Counted from the stretch's first letter, positions 8,042-18,307 are shown. The stretch is DNA of 49,072 bases from an uncultured Prevotellaceae bacterium (GCA_945921235.1 CAMEKH010000004.1:1-49072); one strand, 5' to 3'. Numbers and translations are program-made. Notes: a model not told the origin generated them from the letters alone.

Positions 8042-9544
8042 TTATGCAAACAATTTCATTATCGGCTCGGCCGCCTCGCTGATGATTCCGCTGAAGAAAT
8101 TCGGGAAACAGCCTATGGCGGCTACCGCTACTATCAAAGTTATCGTTGCCAAGCGCTCATGCCACTCGGCATCGGTCAATTCTTTGTGGTGGGCATCTTG
8201 TACGGCTCCGAAAAGCAATTTGCCTACCACTCGCAGAATGTAGACTGCCGTGATAACTATAGAGCAACATGCCATTACCGTGAGCACGCGGTGGAACATA
8301 TCGGCATGCTGGAACGAACCTACAAATATCGACATCTCTGCCACAAAGCCGCTCAAGCCGGGCAATCCAAGCGATGCCAAACCGGCTATCACATAGCCCA
8401 CGCCGAGGAATGGCATAATAGTCATCAAGCCTCCCATCTTACGAATGTCGCGTGTGTGGGTACGACCGTAAATCATACCAATCAGCGCAAAGAACAATGC
8501 TGTCATCAATCCATGCGACAACATTTGCAGCACAGCTCCTGTCATTGCAGTGGTGTTAAGCATAAGTATTGCAAATAGCACCATGCCGCAGTGACTCACC
8601 GATGAATAGGCGTTGATATACTTCAAGTCGGTCTGCACGCATGCACTGAATGCTCCGTAGACCACGCTGATTCCTGTCAGCAGAAGGAAAATCCATGCAA
8701 GCTCTCCGGCTGCCCATGGCATCAAGTAAATGGCAATGCGGAAGCAGCCATAGCCTCCAAGTTTCATCAACACGCCGGCATGGAGCATCGACACTGCTGT
8801 CGGTGCCGAAGCATGACCGTCGGGCGACCATGTGTGGAAGGGGAACATTGCTCCAAGCACGCCAAATCCCACAAAGGTCATCGGGAAGAGGTAGTATTGC
8901 CACTCATGTGGTATGGCATTGTTCTCGGCTATCTCAAGAATATTCATAGTGAGCTGTCCGCCCTCGGGTGCCGAATGGAAATAGATTCCTATCAAGCCGA
9001 GCATCAAGAATGCCGAGCCTCCCATCAGCATCAGCGTGAGCTTCATTGCCGAATAGTTCTTGTTGCCGCTTCCCCAAACGCCGATAAGCAGATACATGGG
9101 GATAAGTGCCACTTCATAGAACATAAACATGGTGAACATGTCGATGGAAATGAAGAAACCGAATACGCCCGTAGACAACAGGCAGAACCACATGAAATAC
9201 TCCTTGGGCAGAGGATTGATGTTCCACGACGCAAAGACACCCGCAAACACTATAAATGCCGAGAGTACTATCATCACCACCGATATGCCATCTACGCCAA
9301 GCGCAAGATTTATGTTCAGTGGCTCAAACCATGTCCATGAGTCGGTGAACAGCATAGGCGACACATCGCCGGCAGCTCTCATCGACAGAAACTCTATCAC
9401 TAAATATGCCGCAAGCAGCATCAAGGCAGTCGCACCGGTCACGGCAACGGCTCTCACTTGCTTCACACTTTTGCTCAAAGCAAGGCCACCAAGCATAAGC
9501 AGTGGCACAATAACGAAATAAATTAATACATTAGACCAAATCAT
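8042..9544 (-). CDS. nuoM: NADH-quinone oxidoreductase subunit M
   Basis: 500 residues and about 14 membrane segments; an antiporter-like ion-pumping subunit of complex I. Diagnostic motifs are 'FMFYEVALIPMYLLIGVWG' (conserved Glu in TM5), 'PFHTWSPDGHASAPTAVSML' and 'YSSVSHCGMVLFA'. It lies between nuoL (34-base gap) and nuoN (39-base gap) in the usual L-M-N order. Confidence 0.96.
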   Translation of the reverse strand: MIWSNVLIYFVIVPLLMLGGLALSKSVKQVRAVAVTGATALMLLAAYLVIEFLSMRAAGDVSPMLFTDSWTWFEPLNINLALGVDGISVVMIVLSAFIVFAGVFASWNINPLPKEYFMWFCLLSTGVFGFFISIDMFTMFMFYEVALIPMYLLIGVWGSGNKNYSAMKLTLMLMGGSAFLMLGLIGIYFHSAPEGGQLTMNILEIAENNAIPHEWQYYLFPMTFVGFGVLGAMFPFHTWSPDGHASAPTAVSMLHAGVLMKLGGYGCFRIAIYLMPWAAGELAWIFLLLTGISVVYGAFSACVQTDLKYINAYSSVSHCGMVLFAILMLNTTAMTGAVLQMLSHGLMTALFFALIGMIYGRTHTRDIRKMGGLMTIMPFLGVGYVIAGLASLGLPGLSGFVAEMSIFVGSFQHADMFHRVLTVMACCSIVITAVYILRVVGKLLFGAVQDAHHKELTDAEWHERLATITLIVAVAAIGCFPNFFSGIISEAAEPIMKLFA

Positions 9545-9578
9545 AATTCTTATTATCGTTTTAGAACCGTTGTCACGA

Positions 9579-11504
9579 TTAAATTATACAAATTATTGCT
9601 ATTGCAGCCAGCAATGCTGCTCCTGCCAAATATACCCACACATAGCCTTGAATGCTTCCGCCTTGCAACTTGCGAACGGCATACGATGCCGAATTGGTGA
9701 CGTTGGCAAGCATATCGAATGTGCCATCGATAATGCGGCGGTCAAACCATGCTATCGGACGGCTGATGCATGCAAAGATTATCTTATGTGTGATAAACTG
9801 ATAAAGCTCGTCCATATAGAAACGCTTGTAGGCGGCTGTCCAAAGTCCGCGGCAGCTGTCGGCCATCTTCTCGGGCACCGCATTCTCCTTGCGATAAAGC
9901 AATGTGGCAAGGATTATCGCTCCCACGGCTATCACCGTGCTTGTGCCGGCTACTCCCCAATTGATGTGGGTGGTGAGTCCCTCACGATTCCATGTCACAA
10001 GGTCGCCGAAAGGAATGAATCCTGCTACTATCGACACAAGTGAAAGGAATATTAGCGGGAACGTCATTGTCATTGGTGCCTCGTGTGGTGTGTGATGTCC
10101 GTAATCGGGATTGTTCCACCAGAATATCTTATAGTATAGACGGAACATATAGAATGCTGTCATTCCGGCTACTACCGACAACCAAATGCCCCATACCGGG
10201 CTGTTGGCGTAGGCTGCCACCAGAATTTCATCTTTACTGAAGAATCCGGCAAACGGCCAAATTCCTGAAATTGCCAAGCAACCTATCAAGAAGGCAATGT
10301 TGCAGATTGGCATATACTTGCGAAGTCCTCCCATCTTGCTCATCTCATTGGAATGCACGGCATGGATAATTGCACCGGCACACAAGAAGAGCAACGCCTT
10401 GAACATTGCATGTGTGAACAAGTGGAACATTGACGCCATGTAACCTACACCTTCGTGCAACTCCGGACGTGCCACGCCAAGCGATGTTATCATAAATGCT
10501 ATCTGCGATATTGTGGAGAACGCAAGCACTCGCTTGATATCGCTCTGCACGCATGCCACAGCGGCGGCATAGAGTGCGGTGACGCAACCTATCACGGTTA
10601 TTATAGTCATTGTACCTTCCTCAAGGCAATATACCGGGAACAGACGTGCCACCAAGTAGACGCCTGCCACAACCATAGTAGCGGCATGAATAAGTGCCGA
10701 CACCGGTGTCGGACCCTCCATTGCATCAGGAAGCCAAATATGAAGCGGGAACATTGCCGATTTTCCTGCACCTCCCATGAAAATGAGTGTCAATGCCCAT
10801 GCCATCACAGAGCAACCCATAAATGTGGCGCCTCCGGCTGATGCTATGGCTGCACCGGGATTGCTTGTGAGCGTAACAAAGTCGAACGTATCGGTGTAGA
10901 ACGACAATATCAAGATACCAAGCAGGAAGCCGAGGTCGGCAAAGCGTGTCACGATAAACGCTTTCTTCGACGCCGATACGGCTGCCGGCAACGTGTAATA
11001 GAATCCGATAAGCAGATACGACGACACACCCACAAGCTCCCAGAAGATATACATCTGGAATATGTTGGTTGCCACCACAAGTCCGAGCATCGAGAAGGTG
11101 AAGAGCGACAAGAACGCATAATAGCGCTGAAAACCTTTCTCTCCATCCATGTAACCCAAACTGTAGATATGCACCATGAGCGACACCGTGGTTATCACGA
11201 TAAGCATCATAGCCGATATCGGGTCTAAAAGTATTCCTAACTTAATTACCAAATTCTCAGTAAATTCAAGCCATGTTATATTCATCACTTCAAGCTGCTG
11301 GCGCACACCATCTACAATCTGTCCTTGCTCGGTGCCGAAGAAGTAGGTCAATGCTGCGGCATAGGCTATCAAGGTGGTTACTCCCATAGCACATGTGCCA
11401 AGCACTCCCGCTGTCTTCTTGCTCAGCTTAACCCCCACTATTCCCAAAAACAGGAACATCACAATGGGGATAATCAATACGGCAACTGTATATGAAAATT
11501 CCAT
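9579..11504 (-). CDS. nuoL: NADH-quinone oxidoreductase subunit L
   Basis: 641 residues, the largest membrane subunit of complex I. Motifs include 'IFWELVGVSSYLLIGFYY', 'KSAMFPLHIWLPDAMEGPTP', 'ALIHAATMVVAGVYL' and 'LAFSTISQIAFMITSLG'. The C-terminal part is consistent with the lateral helix (HL) and last transmembrane anchor. It starts five bases after nuoK, suggesting coupled translation. Confidence 0.96.
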   Translation of the reverse strand: MEFSYTVAVLIIPIVMFLFLGIVGVKLSKKTAGVLGTCAMGVTTLIAYAAALTYFFGTEQGQIVDGVRQQLEVMNITWLEFTENLVIKLGILLDPISAMMLIVITTVSLMVHIYSLGYMDGEKGFQRYYAFLSLFTFSMLGLVVATNIFQMYIFWELVGVSSYLLIGFYYTLPAAVSASKKAFIVTRFADLGFLLGILILSFYTDTFDFVTLTSNPGAAIASAGGATFMGCSVMAWALTLIFMGGAGKSAMFPLHIWLPDAMEGPTPVSALIHAATMVVAGVYLVARLFPVYCLEEGTMTIITVIGCVTALYAAAVACVQSDIKRVLAFSTISQIAFMITSLGVARPELHEGVGYMASMFHLFTHAMFKALLFLCAGAIIHAVHSNEMSKMGGLRKYMPICNIAFLIGCLAISGIWPFAGFFSKDEILVAAYANSPVWGIWLSVVAGMTAFYMFRLYYKIFWWNNPDYGHHTPHEAPMTMTFPLIFLSLVSIVAGFIPFGDLVTWNREGLTTHINWGVAGTSTVIAVGAIILATLLYRKENAVPEKMADSCRGLWTAAYKRFYMDELYQFITHKIIFACISRPIAWFDRRIIDGTFDMLANVTNSASYAVRKLQGGSIQGYVWVYLAGAALLAAIAIICII

Positions 11505-11509
11505 AATTC

Positions 11510-11821
11510 TTAAAATTTCATTTTTGTAAGTTCACGGATATCGACTTTATTAACCGCACGGAACACATTTATCACTATGGCTATCGCCAATGCGGTTTCG
11601 GCAGCCGCTATACCTATAGCAAACAGAGTGAAGAACATTCCTTCCATCTGCCCCGGGAACAAGAATCGGTTAAACACTGTGAAATTGATATCCACCGAGT
11701 TGAGCATCAACTCAAGCGAAATCAATATCGCTATCATATTCTTACGGGTGATGAACCCATAGACACCACAGCCGAACATTATCAGGCTGGGAATCAAATA
11801 CATCATCATTGTTATCTCCAT
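11510..11821 (-). CDS. nuoK: NADH-quinone oxidoreductase subunit K
   Basis: 103 residues from the ATG at 11821 (MEITMMMYLIPSLIMF), with three membrane helices. The conserved Glu residues of the NuoK proton channel are visible in 'AILISLELMLNSVDINF' and 'AAAETALAIAIVINVFR'. The frame is open further upstream, but that would overlap nuoJ and make the protein longer than the usual ~100 residues. A start at 11806 is also possible. The gap to nuoJ is 14 bases. Confidence 0.93.
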   Translation of the reverse strand: MEITMMMYLIPSLIMFGCGVYGFITRKNMIAILISLELMLNSVDINFTVFNRFLFPGQMEGMFFTLFAIGIAAAETALAIAIVINVFRAVNKVDIRELTKMKF

Positions 11822-11835
11822 ATCTCCTTGCCTTT

Positions 11836-12351
11836 CTATCTTTTGCGGGCTATAACAACTCCACCGATTATACATGCCAACAAGAGTATGCTTATTGCCT
11901 CAAATGGCAACAGATAGCCCCACTTGTCGGTGCTCAACAAGGCCTCGCCTATGCGCTGTATGTCGACATTCAAATTCACCGACATATTGCGCGCCATCAG
12001 CTCTCCATAACTGAGCAATGAATAGCCACACACTCCGACGCCTGCTATGGCGGCGGTCAATCCAAGCCACTTCTTGTGAGCGGTCAGGCGCTCGGCACTA
12101 TTGCCCGGACGACTCGTAAGCAAAATCGAGAACACGAACAGCACCATAATGCCTCCCGCATACACCGCTATCTGCACCGCACCGAGAAATTCATATCCTA
12201 TCTGGAAATAAATTCCGGCTGTGGCAAACAACACGAAAAGCAAATATGTGGCCGAACGCAATATCTTGCGTGAAGTCACCGTCAGCACCGAGAACACGAT
12301 AATTGCAATCGCAATTATGAAATACATTACAATATTTCCTACTGATTCCAT
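11836..12351 (-). CDS. nuoJ: NADH-quinone oxidoreductase subunit J
   Basis: 171 residues with five hydrophobic helices. Conserved NuoJ features are 'LVTSRKILRSATYLLFVLF' in its usual 'NPV.SAL.L' position and 'FLGAVQIAVYAGGIMVLFVF', the pi-bulge helix of TM3. It completes the membrane-arm linker between NuoH and NuoK. It lies 48 bases after nuoI. Confidence 0.94.
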   Translation of the reverse strand: MESVGNIVMYFIIAIAIIVFSVLTVTSRKILRSATYLLFVLFATAGIYFQIGYEFLGAVQIAVYAGGIMVLFVFSILLTSRPGNSAERLTAHKKWLGLTAAIAGVGVCGYSLLSYGELMARNMSVNLNVDIQRIGEALLSTDKWGYLLPFEAISILLLACIIGGVVIARKR

Positions 12352-12399
12352 ATTTTTTATAGTTTTTATTTTTTACGCTTTTTTCACTCTGCTACACCC

Positions 12400-12903
12400 C
12401 TATTTCGTTTCAGTGGTTGGCTGAACTGCCGGCTTGGGTGCCACAGGCTCTTCCTTCTCCGGAAGATAATTCAATTGCTTTACCAGCTTGTCGCGCGTGA
12501 ACACTGCCTGCTCGAAATCATTGGTGAATTCTATAGCATGCGACGCACACGACGTCACGCACAACTGGCAGAATGTGCAACTGCCAAGGTCGTACATGTA
12601 TTTAACCAATTTTTTGCGCTTTTTGCCGTCGGCGGTTTCCACCATTTTCGATTCGATGTGGATTGTGCCGTTCGGACAGTTCATTTGACATAGTCCACAA
12701 GCAATACACTTATGATTTCCCTCCGAATCATAATTAAATTTCAATGTAGCCCTGAATCGCTCGGGAATGTCGAGATGCTTGCGGTTCTCGGGATACTGTT
12801 TCGTAATTTTTGGTGTCACAAGCTCCTTACCCGTAACTTGCATACCTTGTACAAGGCTCCATGCCCCTTTAAAGAGTGACGAGAAATAATCCTTAATACT
12901 CAT
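12400..12903 (-). CDS. nuoI: NADH-quinone oxidoreductase subunit I, 2x[4Fe-4S]
   Basis: 167 residues. Two ferredoxin-type motifs bind clusters N6a and N6b: C66-x2-C69-x2-C72-x3-C76-P and C109-x2-C112-x2-C115-x3-C119. The N-terminus is amphipathic, as expected for contact with the membrane arm. NuoI normally follows nuoH, but here the whole atp cluster lies between them. It has a promoter-like box right at its start and a terminator 68 bases upstream, so it probably begins a second nuo transcription unit. The second motif ends C-A instead of C-P, a small variation. Confidence 0.95.
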   Translation of the reverse strand: MSIKDYFSSLFKGAWSLVQGMQVTGKELVTPKITKQYPENRKHLDIPERFRATLKFNYDSEGNHKCIACGLCQMNCPNGTIHIESKMVETADGKKRKKLVKYMYDLGSCTFCQLCVTSCASHAIEFTNDFEQAVFTRDKLVKQLNYLPEKEEPVAPKPAVQPTTETK

Positions 12904-12911
12904 AGATAAGT

Positions 12912-12940
12912 CAAATCTAATGATAATTCTTTTGTTTCAA
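12912..12940 (-). promoter_or_regulatory. Candidate promoter for nuoIJKLMN
   Basis: On the - strand, TAGATTTG (12912-12919) is an exact TAnnTTTG -7 box. TTGA at 12937-12940 is a possible -33 element with a slightly short 17-base spacer. The ATG of nuoI begins only eight bases after the box, so the mRNA would have almost no leader. It lies just past the atpG terminator, where a new start is needed. Confidence 0.5.
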
Positions 12941-12971
12941 TACCGGGTCTTGTTATTTAATTTTTAATTAT

Positions 12972-13007
12972 AAAAAGGAGAGGCCGGTATTGTTTACTCT
13001 CCTTTTT
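12972..13007 (-). terminator. Intrinsic terminator after atpG
   Basis: A perfect 11-bp stem, AAAAAGGAGAG (12972-12982) with CTCTCCTTTTT (12997-13007), has a 14-base loop. On the - strand the second arm runs into TTTTTATAATT. It sits eight bases after the atpG stop and separates the atp cluster from nuoI. Confidence 0.8.
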
Positions 13008-13014
13008 GTAATCC

Positions 13015-13902
13015 TTAGCGTTCAACTTGTCCGCCCAAAATATCGAGCAACTCGGTGGTAATGCCTTGCTGGCGCAACTTGTTGTATTCAAGCTGCAACT
13101 CACCGAGCAACTTACGGGCATTGTCGTTTGCACTTTGCATTGCCATAACTCGCGCAGCTGCCTCCGAGGCATTATTCTCGGTGCATACGTCCTGCATTGT
13201 CGAGGCTATGTAGAGCGGCAGTACACTGTTGAAGATAGCATTTGCGTCGGGCTCGAAGATACATGGACTGTTGGGATTGGCTATTGGCTCGCCAGCCGCT
13301 ATCCCCTCATAGCTCACCGGCAACAGCTGCTCTACCTCTATGCGCTGACGGCTCACCGAATGGAAGTGCATATACACTATCTCCACTTGGTCCACTTCAC
13401 CGCTCAGATAGGCTTGCTTCAGTACTTCAGTGAAGTCGCTTATCTCTGCTTGAGTGCTGCGAGTGGTGATATATTCCACTATCTTCACCTCTATTCCTGC
13501 GCCGGCTATCTTTGCCACTGCCTTTCTCATCTTCTTTCCCACAGGAAACACAACGATGCGAAGCGCACTGCCATACTTGGCTCTGCTATCATTTATTTTC
13601 TTGAGTAAATCCTTGAAAATATTGATATTATAGGCTCCGCACAATCCGTCGTCGGTTCCAAACACAACTAATGCCAAACTTTTCACCTCACGAATCTCAA
13701 TCAGTGGTGAACTGTACTCTGCCTCAGCAGCCATGAGATGACCCATAACAGTCTGTATCTGGCTGCGGAAAGGCACAAGGCGGCGCAACGACTGCTCTGC
13801 CTTGTGCATTTTTGCCGATGAAATCATCTTCATTGCGCTCGTGATTTTCTCTGTCGAGGCAACGGAGCCGATTCTACCTTTTAATTCGCGTAACGTTGAC
13901 AT
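13015..13902 (-). CDS. atpG: F1Fo ATP synthase subunit gamma
   Basis: 295 residues, the rotating central stalk of F1. The N-terminal helix has 'LKGRIGSVASTEKITSAMKM' and the C-terminal helix 'MQSANDNARKLLGELQLEYN', both conserved because they form the coiled coil inside the alpha3beta3 ring. It is the last gene of the atp cluster, 12 bases after atpA, which is the Bacteroidetes gene order. Confidence 0.96.
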   Translation of the reverse strand: MSTLRELKGRIGSVASTEKITSAMKMISSAKMHKAEQSLRRLVPFRSQIQTVMGHLMAAEAEYSSPLIEIREVKSLALVVFGTDDGLCGAYNINIFKDLLKKINDSRAKYGSALRIVVFPVGKKMRKAVAKIAGAGIEVKIVEYITTRSTQAEISDFTEVLKQAYLSGEVDQVEIVYMHFHSVSRQRIEVEQLLPVSYEGIAAGEPIANPNSPCIFEPDANAIFNSVLPLYIASTMQDVCTENNASEAAARVMAMQSANDNARKLLGELQLEYNKLRQQGITTELLDILGGQVER

Positions 13903-13914
13903 TATTCTTTTTTA

Positions 13915-15492
13915 TCAAACTCTGTACTTACTTGTTATCTCTTTAGCGGCTGTCTCAAGTTTGCCGGTAACATCTTCATTGATTACTCCCGACTTCAGTA
14001 CATCGAGCACATCTTTCTGATGTTTGGCCTTGAGATACTGCACAAACAGCTTCTCAAACTCTGCTACCTTGTCCATCGGCACACTCTCAAGCAAGCCTTT
14101 GGTTCCACAATATATCACGGCTATCTGCTCCTCTACGGGAACCGGCGAATATTGAGGCTGGATAAGCAGTCGCTCGTTCTTGCGTCCTTTGTCGATAGTG
14201 CGGGCTGTCACCGGGTCTATGTCGCCACCGAATTTGGTGAACGACTCCAGCTCGCGGAACTGGGCTTGGTCGATTTTCAGTGTTCCTGCCACCTTCTTCA
14301 TCGCCTTTATCTGTGCATTTCCTCCCACACGCGACACTGAGATACCTACGTTGATTGCCGGACGTACTCCTTGATTGAATAGTGCCGACTCAAGGTAAAT
14401 CTGTCCGTCGGTAATGGAAATCACATTGGTAGGAATGTAAGCCGACACGTCACCTGCCTGCGTCTCGATAATAGGAAGCGCAGTGAGTGAGCCTCCGCCT
14501 TTCACACGTCCCTTCATCACCTCCGGAAGGTCGTTCATCGAAGCTGCAAGTGCATCATTCTCTATTATCTTGGCGGCACGCTCAAGCAAGCGTGAGTGAA
14601 GATAGAAGATATCGCCCGGATATGCCTCACGTCCCGACGGACGCTTCAAGATTAGCGATATTTCACGATATGCTACTGCCTGCTTCGAGAGGTCATCATA
14701 CACAATCAGGGCATCACGTCCTGAATCGCGGAAATACTCTCCGATAGCCACTCCGGCAAACGGCGCATAATAGCGCATTGCCGCCGAATCGGCTGCCGTA
14801 GCTGCCACCACCACCGTATAGTCGAGTGCATTGTGCTCGCGAAGTTGGTTCACCACCGATGCTACCGTAGATGCCTTCTGCCCTATTGCCACATAAATGC
14901 AATATACGGGTTTTCCTGCCTCGTAGGTGCCTCGCTGATTAATTATAGTGTCGATAGCTATGGCTGTCTTTCCTATCTGGCGGTCGCCGATAATTAGCTC
15001 ACGCTGCCCGCGACCTATAGGCACCATTGAGTCAACAGCTTTCAAGCCCGTCTGCAACGGTTGCTTCACAGGCTGACGGAAAATTACACCCGGAGCCTTG
15101 CGCTCAAGAGGCAGACGTATTAGCTCGCCTTCAATCGGTCCTTTTCCGTCGACAGGCTCACCGAGAATGTTAATTACACGCCCGAGCAATCCCTCGCCGA
15201 CAGGTATCGACGCAATCTCTCCCGTACGCTTCACCGACATATTCTCCGACACTTTGTCGACGTTATTCAGCAAAATAACGCCCACATTGCTCTCCTCAAG
15301 GTTCATGGCTACACCCGTCGTTCCGTTCTCGAATTCCACAAGCTCATTAGCTTTCACATTCTCAAGACCGTAGACGTGTGCCACACCATCACCCACCTCA
15401 AGCACAGTGCCGACCTCCTCAAACGTCATCTTTCCGTTGACGCTGTCGAGCTGCTGTTTTAAAATTTCTGATATTTCACTTGGGTTTATCAT
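13915..15492 (-). CDS. atpA: F1Fo ATP synthase subunit alpha
   Basis: 525 residues, the non-catalytic nucleotide-binding subunit of F1. The Walker A is [10 protein letters not shown]. Other landmarks are '[20 protein letters not shown]' and '[20 protein letters not shown]', and the regulatory '[11 protein letters not shown]' region lies near the alpha-beta contact. Starts eight bases after atpH. Length and motifs are normal. Confidence 0.97.
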   Translation of the reverse strand: MINPSEISEILKQQLDSVNGKMTFEEVGTVLEVGDGVAHVYGLENVKANELVEFENGTTGVAMNLEESNVGVILLNNVDKVSENMSVKRTGEIASIPVGEGLLGRVINILGEPVDGKGPIEGELIRLPLERKAPGVIFRQPVKQPLQTGLKAVDSMVPIGRGQRELIIGDRQIGKTAIAIDTIINQRGTYEAGKPVYCIYVAIGQKASTVASVVNQLREHNALDYTVVVAATAADSAAMRYYAPFAGVAIGEYFRDSGRDALIVYDDLSKQAVAYREISLILKRPSGREAYPGDIFYLHSRLLERAAKIIENDALAASMNDLPEVMKGRVKGGGSLTALPIIETQAGDVSAYIPTNVISITDGQIYLESALFNQGVRPAINVGISVSRVGGNAQIKAMKKVAGTLKIDQAQFRELESFTKFGGDIDPVTARTIDKGRKNERLLIQPQYSPVPVEEQIAVIYCGTKGLLESVPMDKVAEFEKLFVQYLKAKHQKDVLDVLKSGVINEDVTGKLETAAKEITSKYRV

Positions 15493-15500
15493 CTCACGTT

Positions 15501-16043
15501 TTATTTACTTAGGAGTTTCAAACGCAATTTCTTTAATTCATTCTTTATCGAAGCATCAAGAAGCAACGAGTCCACTTTCACCACAAAGCCGCCTATCAAT
15601 CCGGCATCTACGCGATGCGTCTGCTCTATTTTCTTCCCCTCAAGCTTTCGCTTCACTACCTCGATAATTTCGTCAAGTTTGTCCTCTCCCAATTCATGGG
15701 CAGTGACAATTTCCACTTGCGCTATATCATTGGCATCTCGATATATTTTCAAGTATGCCAATGCTATCTCACGCATAAAGTCCTCTCGGTTGTGCTCTAT
15801 AACCAGCTTGATGAACTTTGCAAGGCAGTCGCCCGCTTTTGCCGACGATGCGGTCAAAAGCACCTTCTCCTTGTCTGCTACGGGCAAGAAACGGTTCTCT
15901 ACCGCCTTGCGCAATGCCGGCTCCCCGTCGTAGCTCGCTGTGAGCTTCTTCATCTGGGCATACACGGCATCACTCTCTCCTTGCTCGCAAGCAAATTTAT
16001 AGAGAGCTTTGGCATAACGGCCGGGAATTAGTCCTTCATTCAT
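15501..16043 (-). CDS. atpH: F1Fo ATP synthase subunit delta
   Basis: 180 residues; it ties the peripheral stalk to the top of F1. The N-terminal '[20 protein letters not shown]' and the C-terminal '[20 protein letters not shown]' are the two family signatures. It lies eight bases from both atpF and atpA, in tight coupling. Confidence 0.94.
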   Translation of the reverse strand: MNEGLIPGRYAKALYKFACEQGESDAVYAQMKKLTASYDGEPALRKAVENRFLPVADKEKVLLTASSAKAGDCLAKFIKLVIEHNREDFMREIALAYLKIYRDANDIAQVEIVTAHELGEDKLDEIIEVVKRKLEGKKIEQTHRVDAGLIGGFVVKVDSLLLDASIKNELKKLRLKLLSK

Positions 16044-16051
16044 AAAGCCTG

Positions 16052-16549
16052 TTAATTTTTAATCTCAACCTCATTCAATAATTTATCCACAAGCTCGGTC
16101 TGCGCTTTATCTCCCGCCATATTCTTGCGGACCATCTTCTCAGCTATGCTGAGAGCAAATGCGCTGACCTCGTTGCGGAACTGCAACTCCGATTCTTTGC
16201 GTGCCTGCTCTATGGCAAGTTTTGCAGCGTCCATTACTTTCTTTGCCTCTACCGATGCCGAACTCTTGGCGTCCTCGATTATCTGGCTTTTCATCTTCGC
16301 TGCTTCACGCAATATCTCGGCTTGCTTCATCTGTGCTTCAGCTATGTATTTCTCAGCTTCTGCCTTGGCATTGTCGAGCTGTTCTTTGGCATTTTGAGCA
16401 TATAGCACGCCTTTATCTATCAAGTCGGCACGCTCTTCAAGACTCTTCACAATGAAGGGCCATGCGTATTTTGCCAATATAAAGAACAAAAGGGCAAATA
16501 CCACAAACATCCAGAATACTAAGCCAAATTCCGGCGTGAACAGTTCCAT
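16052..16549 (-). CDS. atpF: F1Fo ATP synthase subunit b
   Basis: 165 residues. One N-terminal membrane helix (about residues 9-30, LVFWMFVVFALLFFILAKYA) is followed by a long charged, Ala-rich helix (residues ~35-150) that dimerises as the peripheral stalk. Only one b-type gene is present, so the stalk is probably a homodimer. It lies 18 bases after atpE. Confidence 0.94.
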   Translation of the reverse strand: MELFTPEFGLVFWMFVVFALLFFILAKYAWPFIVKSLEERADLIDKGVLYAQNAKEQLDNAKAEAEKYIAEAQMKQAEILREAAKMKSQIIEDAKSSASVEAKKVMDAAKLAIEQARKESELQFRNEVSAFALSIAEKMVRKNMAGDKAQTELVDKLLNEVEIKN

Positions 16550-16567
16550 ATTGTCCTTTTATATAGT

Positions 16568-16953
<386 letters not shown>

Positions 16954-18021
16954 TCATTCATGCTCTGCCGGAGCTTGCGCAAGTGAAATGAACAGTGTGG
17001 ACAGCATCGTGAACACGAATGCCTGGATAAAGCTCACCAATGTGTCGAGCAACAGCATAAATAGCGAGAATGCCACCGATACCACCGTAGTGCCTGCTCC
17101 AACGGCTATGCCGCCGAGTGCCGCAAAGATGAATATCAACAGTGTCAATACTATCACTATCATGTGTCCGCCCATCATGTTGGCAAACAGACGCACCATT
17201 AATGCCGCAGGCTTAGTGAAAATACCAAACACCTCTATCATAGGCATTATCGGTATCGGAAACTTTAGCCAAATGGGCACTTCAGGCCAGAAAATGTCTT
17301 TCCAATAGTGCTTTGAACCAAATAGATTGGTTATCAAGAAGGTGAATATGGCAAGTACCATAGTCACTGCTATATTTCCCGTCAGATTCGCACCTCCGGG
17401 GAATATTACCACCAATCCAAGCAGGTTCATCGTCAATATAAAGAAGAACACTGTGAGCAGATAAGGTGCAAACTTCGGCGCCTTGGCTCCGAGTGTGGGA
17501 CGAATCACGCCCATATACACAAACTCCACCACAAGCTCTATCGCTGCAGTCCACTTGCGCGGTGCTTTCATGCCATGATTCGTATACCAGCGCTTCACAC
17601 TGAAAACGCACAGCATCACTACAATGGCGCAGATGATTAGCGCAGCCACATTCTTGGTTATGGAAATGTCAAACGGACGATATTCAACCATTGCTCCGCT
17701 TGCATCGGGACGCATACCGACCACCTTGCCGTGATTGGCTCCTTCAGCAGCTATGCTGAAGCCGTCATACTCAGCCTCATGCGCAAGCCGCGATGAGCTG
17801 AAAATGTGCCAACCGCCCTCATAATCACGCACTATGATGGGCAACGGAATGCTTAGTGAGTGGCAGAATGGTACCTCCCACCCATAGCGGTCGCCCAAAT
17901 GCTCGAATATTATGGCCTTGGTGTCGATTTTCCCCTGCTCACCGCCATTGTCGGTCGCCGATGCGTTAATTGTCACCGCCGACAGCACAACAGCCAATAA
18001 TATGGTTAAAATCTTCTTCAT
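16954..18021 (-). CDS. atpB: F1Fo ATP synthase subunit a
   Basis: 355 residues from the ATG at 18021. The frame is open further upstream, but that part overlaps atpC and is not protein-like. The N-terminus MKKILTILLAVVLSAVTINA looks like a signal peptide. It is followed by ~90 polar residues that the E. coli protein (271 residues) lacks; a long N-terminus like this is familiar from Bacteroidetes AtpB. The membrane part has the channel Arg in 'ALMVRLFANMMGGH' and a final helix 'LDTLVSFIQAFVFTMLSTLF'. It starts 10 bases after atpC, with no atpI-like gene between. Confidence 0.94.
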   Translation of the reverse strand: MKKILTILLAVVLSAVTINASATDNGGEQGKIDTKAIIFEHLGDRYGWEVPFCHSLSIPLPIIVRDYEGGWHIFSSSRLAHEAEYDGFSIAAEGANHGKVVGMRPDASGAMVEYRPFDISITKNVAALIICAIVVMLCVFSVKRWYTNHGMKAPRKWTAAIELVVEFVYMGVIRPTLGAKAPKFAPYLLTVFFFILTMNLLGLVVIFPGGANLTGNIAVTMVLAIFTFLITNLFGSKHYWKDIFWPEVPIWLKFPIPIMPMIEVFGIFTKPAALMVRLFANMMGGHMIVIVLTLLIFIFAALGGIAVGAGTTVVSVAFSLFMLLLDTLVSFIQAFVFTMLSTLFISLAQAPAEHE

Positions 18022-18031
18022 ATCACACGCT

Positions 18032-18268
18032 TTAATATATGCACACCGAAACGACATTATTCTTAATGTCGGCAATACCGCCTTGTATCGACCTCGACTC
18101 CTTCGAGCCGCCCACATCTCCATACTCCATAGTTCCGGCACTGAGCGCTGCTATCATCGAGGCATGATGGTCGAGAACCGTGAACGAACCCTGTACTCCG
18201 GGCATTGTCACGCACTGCACCTCACCGGTGAACTCAACCTTCGCAGCCGATATTATTTTTAGTGTCAT
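18032..18268 (-). CDS. atpC: F1Fo ATP synthase subunit epsilon, short form
   Basis: 78 residues. Only the N-terminal beta-sandwich domain is present (VEFTGEVQCVTMPGVQGSFT, then VLDHHASM). The C-terminal helix pair that inhibits the enzyme in E. coli (epsilon ~139 residues) is absent. Short epsilons occur in Bacteroidetes. It would still couple gamma to the c-ring, but inhibition of ATP hydrolysis by an extended epsilon would be lost (inference). It lies 39 bases after atpD. Confidence 0.93.
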   Translation of the reverse strand: MTLKIISAAKVEFTGEVQCVTMPGVQGSFTVLDHHASMIAALSAGTMEYGDVGGSKESRSIQGGIADIKNNVVSVCIY

Positions 18269-18307
18269 AATTTATTATTTCTCAAAATTTCTAATTCGGG
18301 TAGTTTC

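Noticed and set aside
11822-11875. Longer NuoK starting inside nuoJ
   Set aside because: The extra residues have no NuoK character, and the family length fits the start at 11821.
18022-18141. Upstream extension of atpB
   Set aside because: It overlaps atpC in another frame, and the signal peptide begins at ATG 18021.
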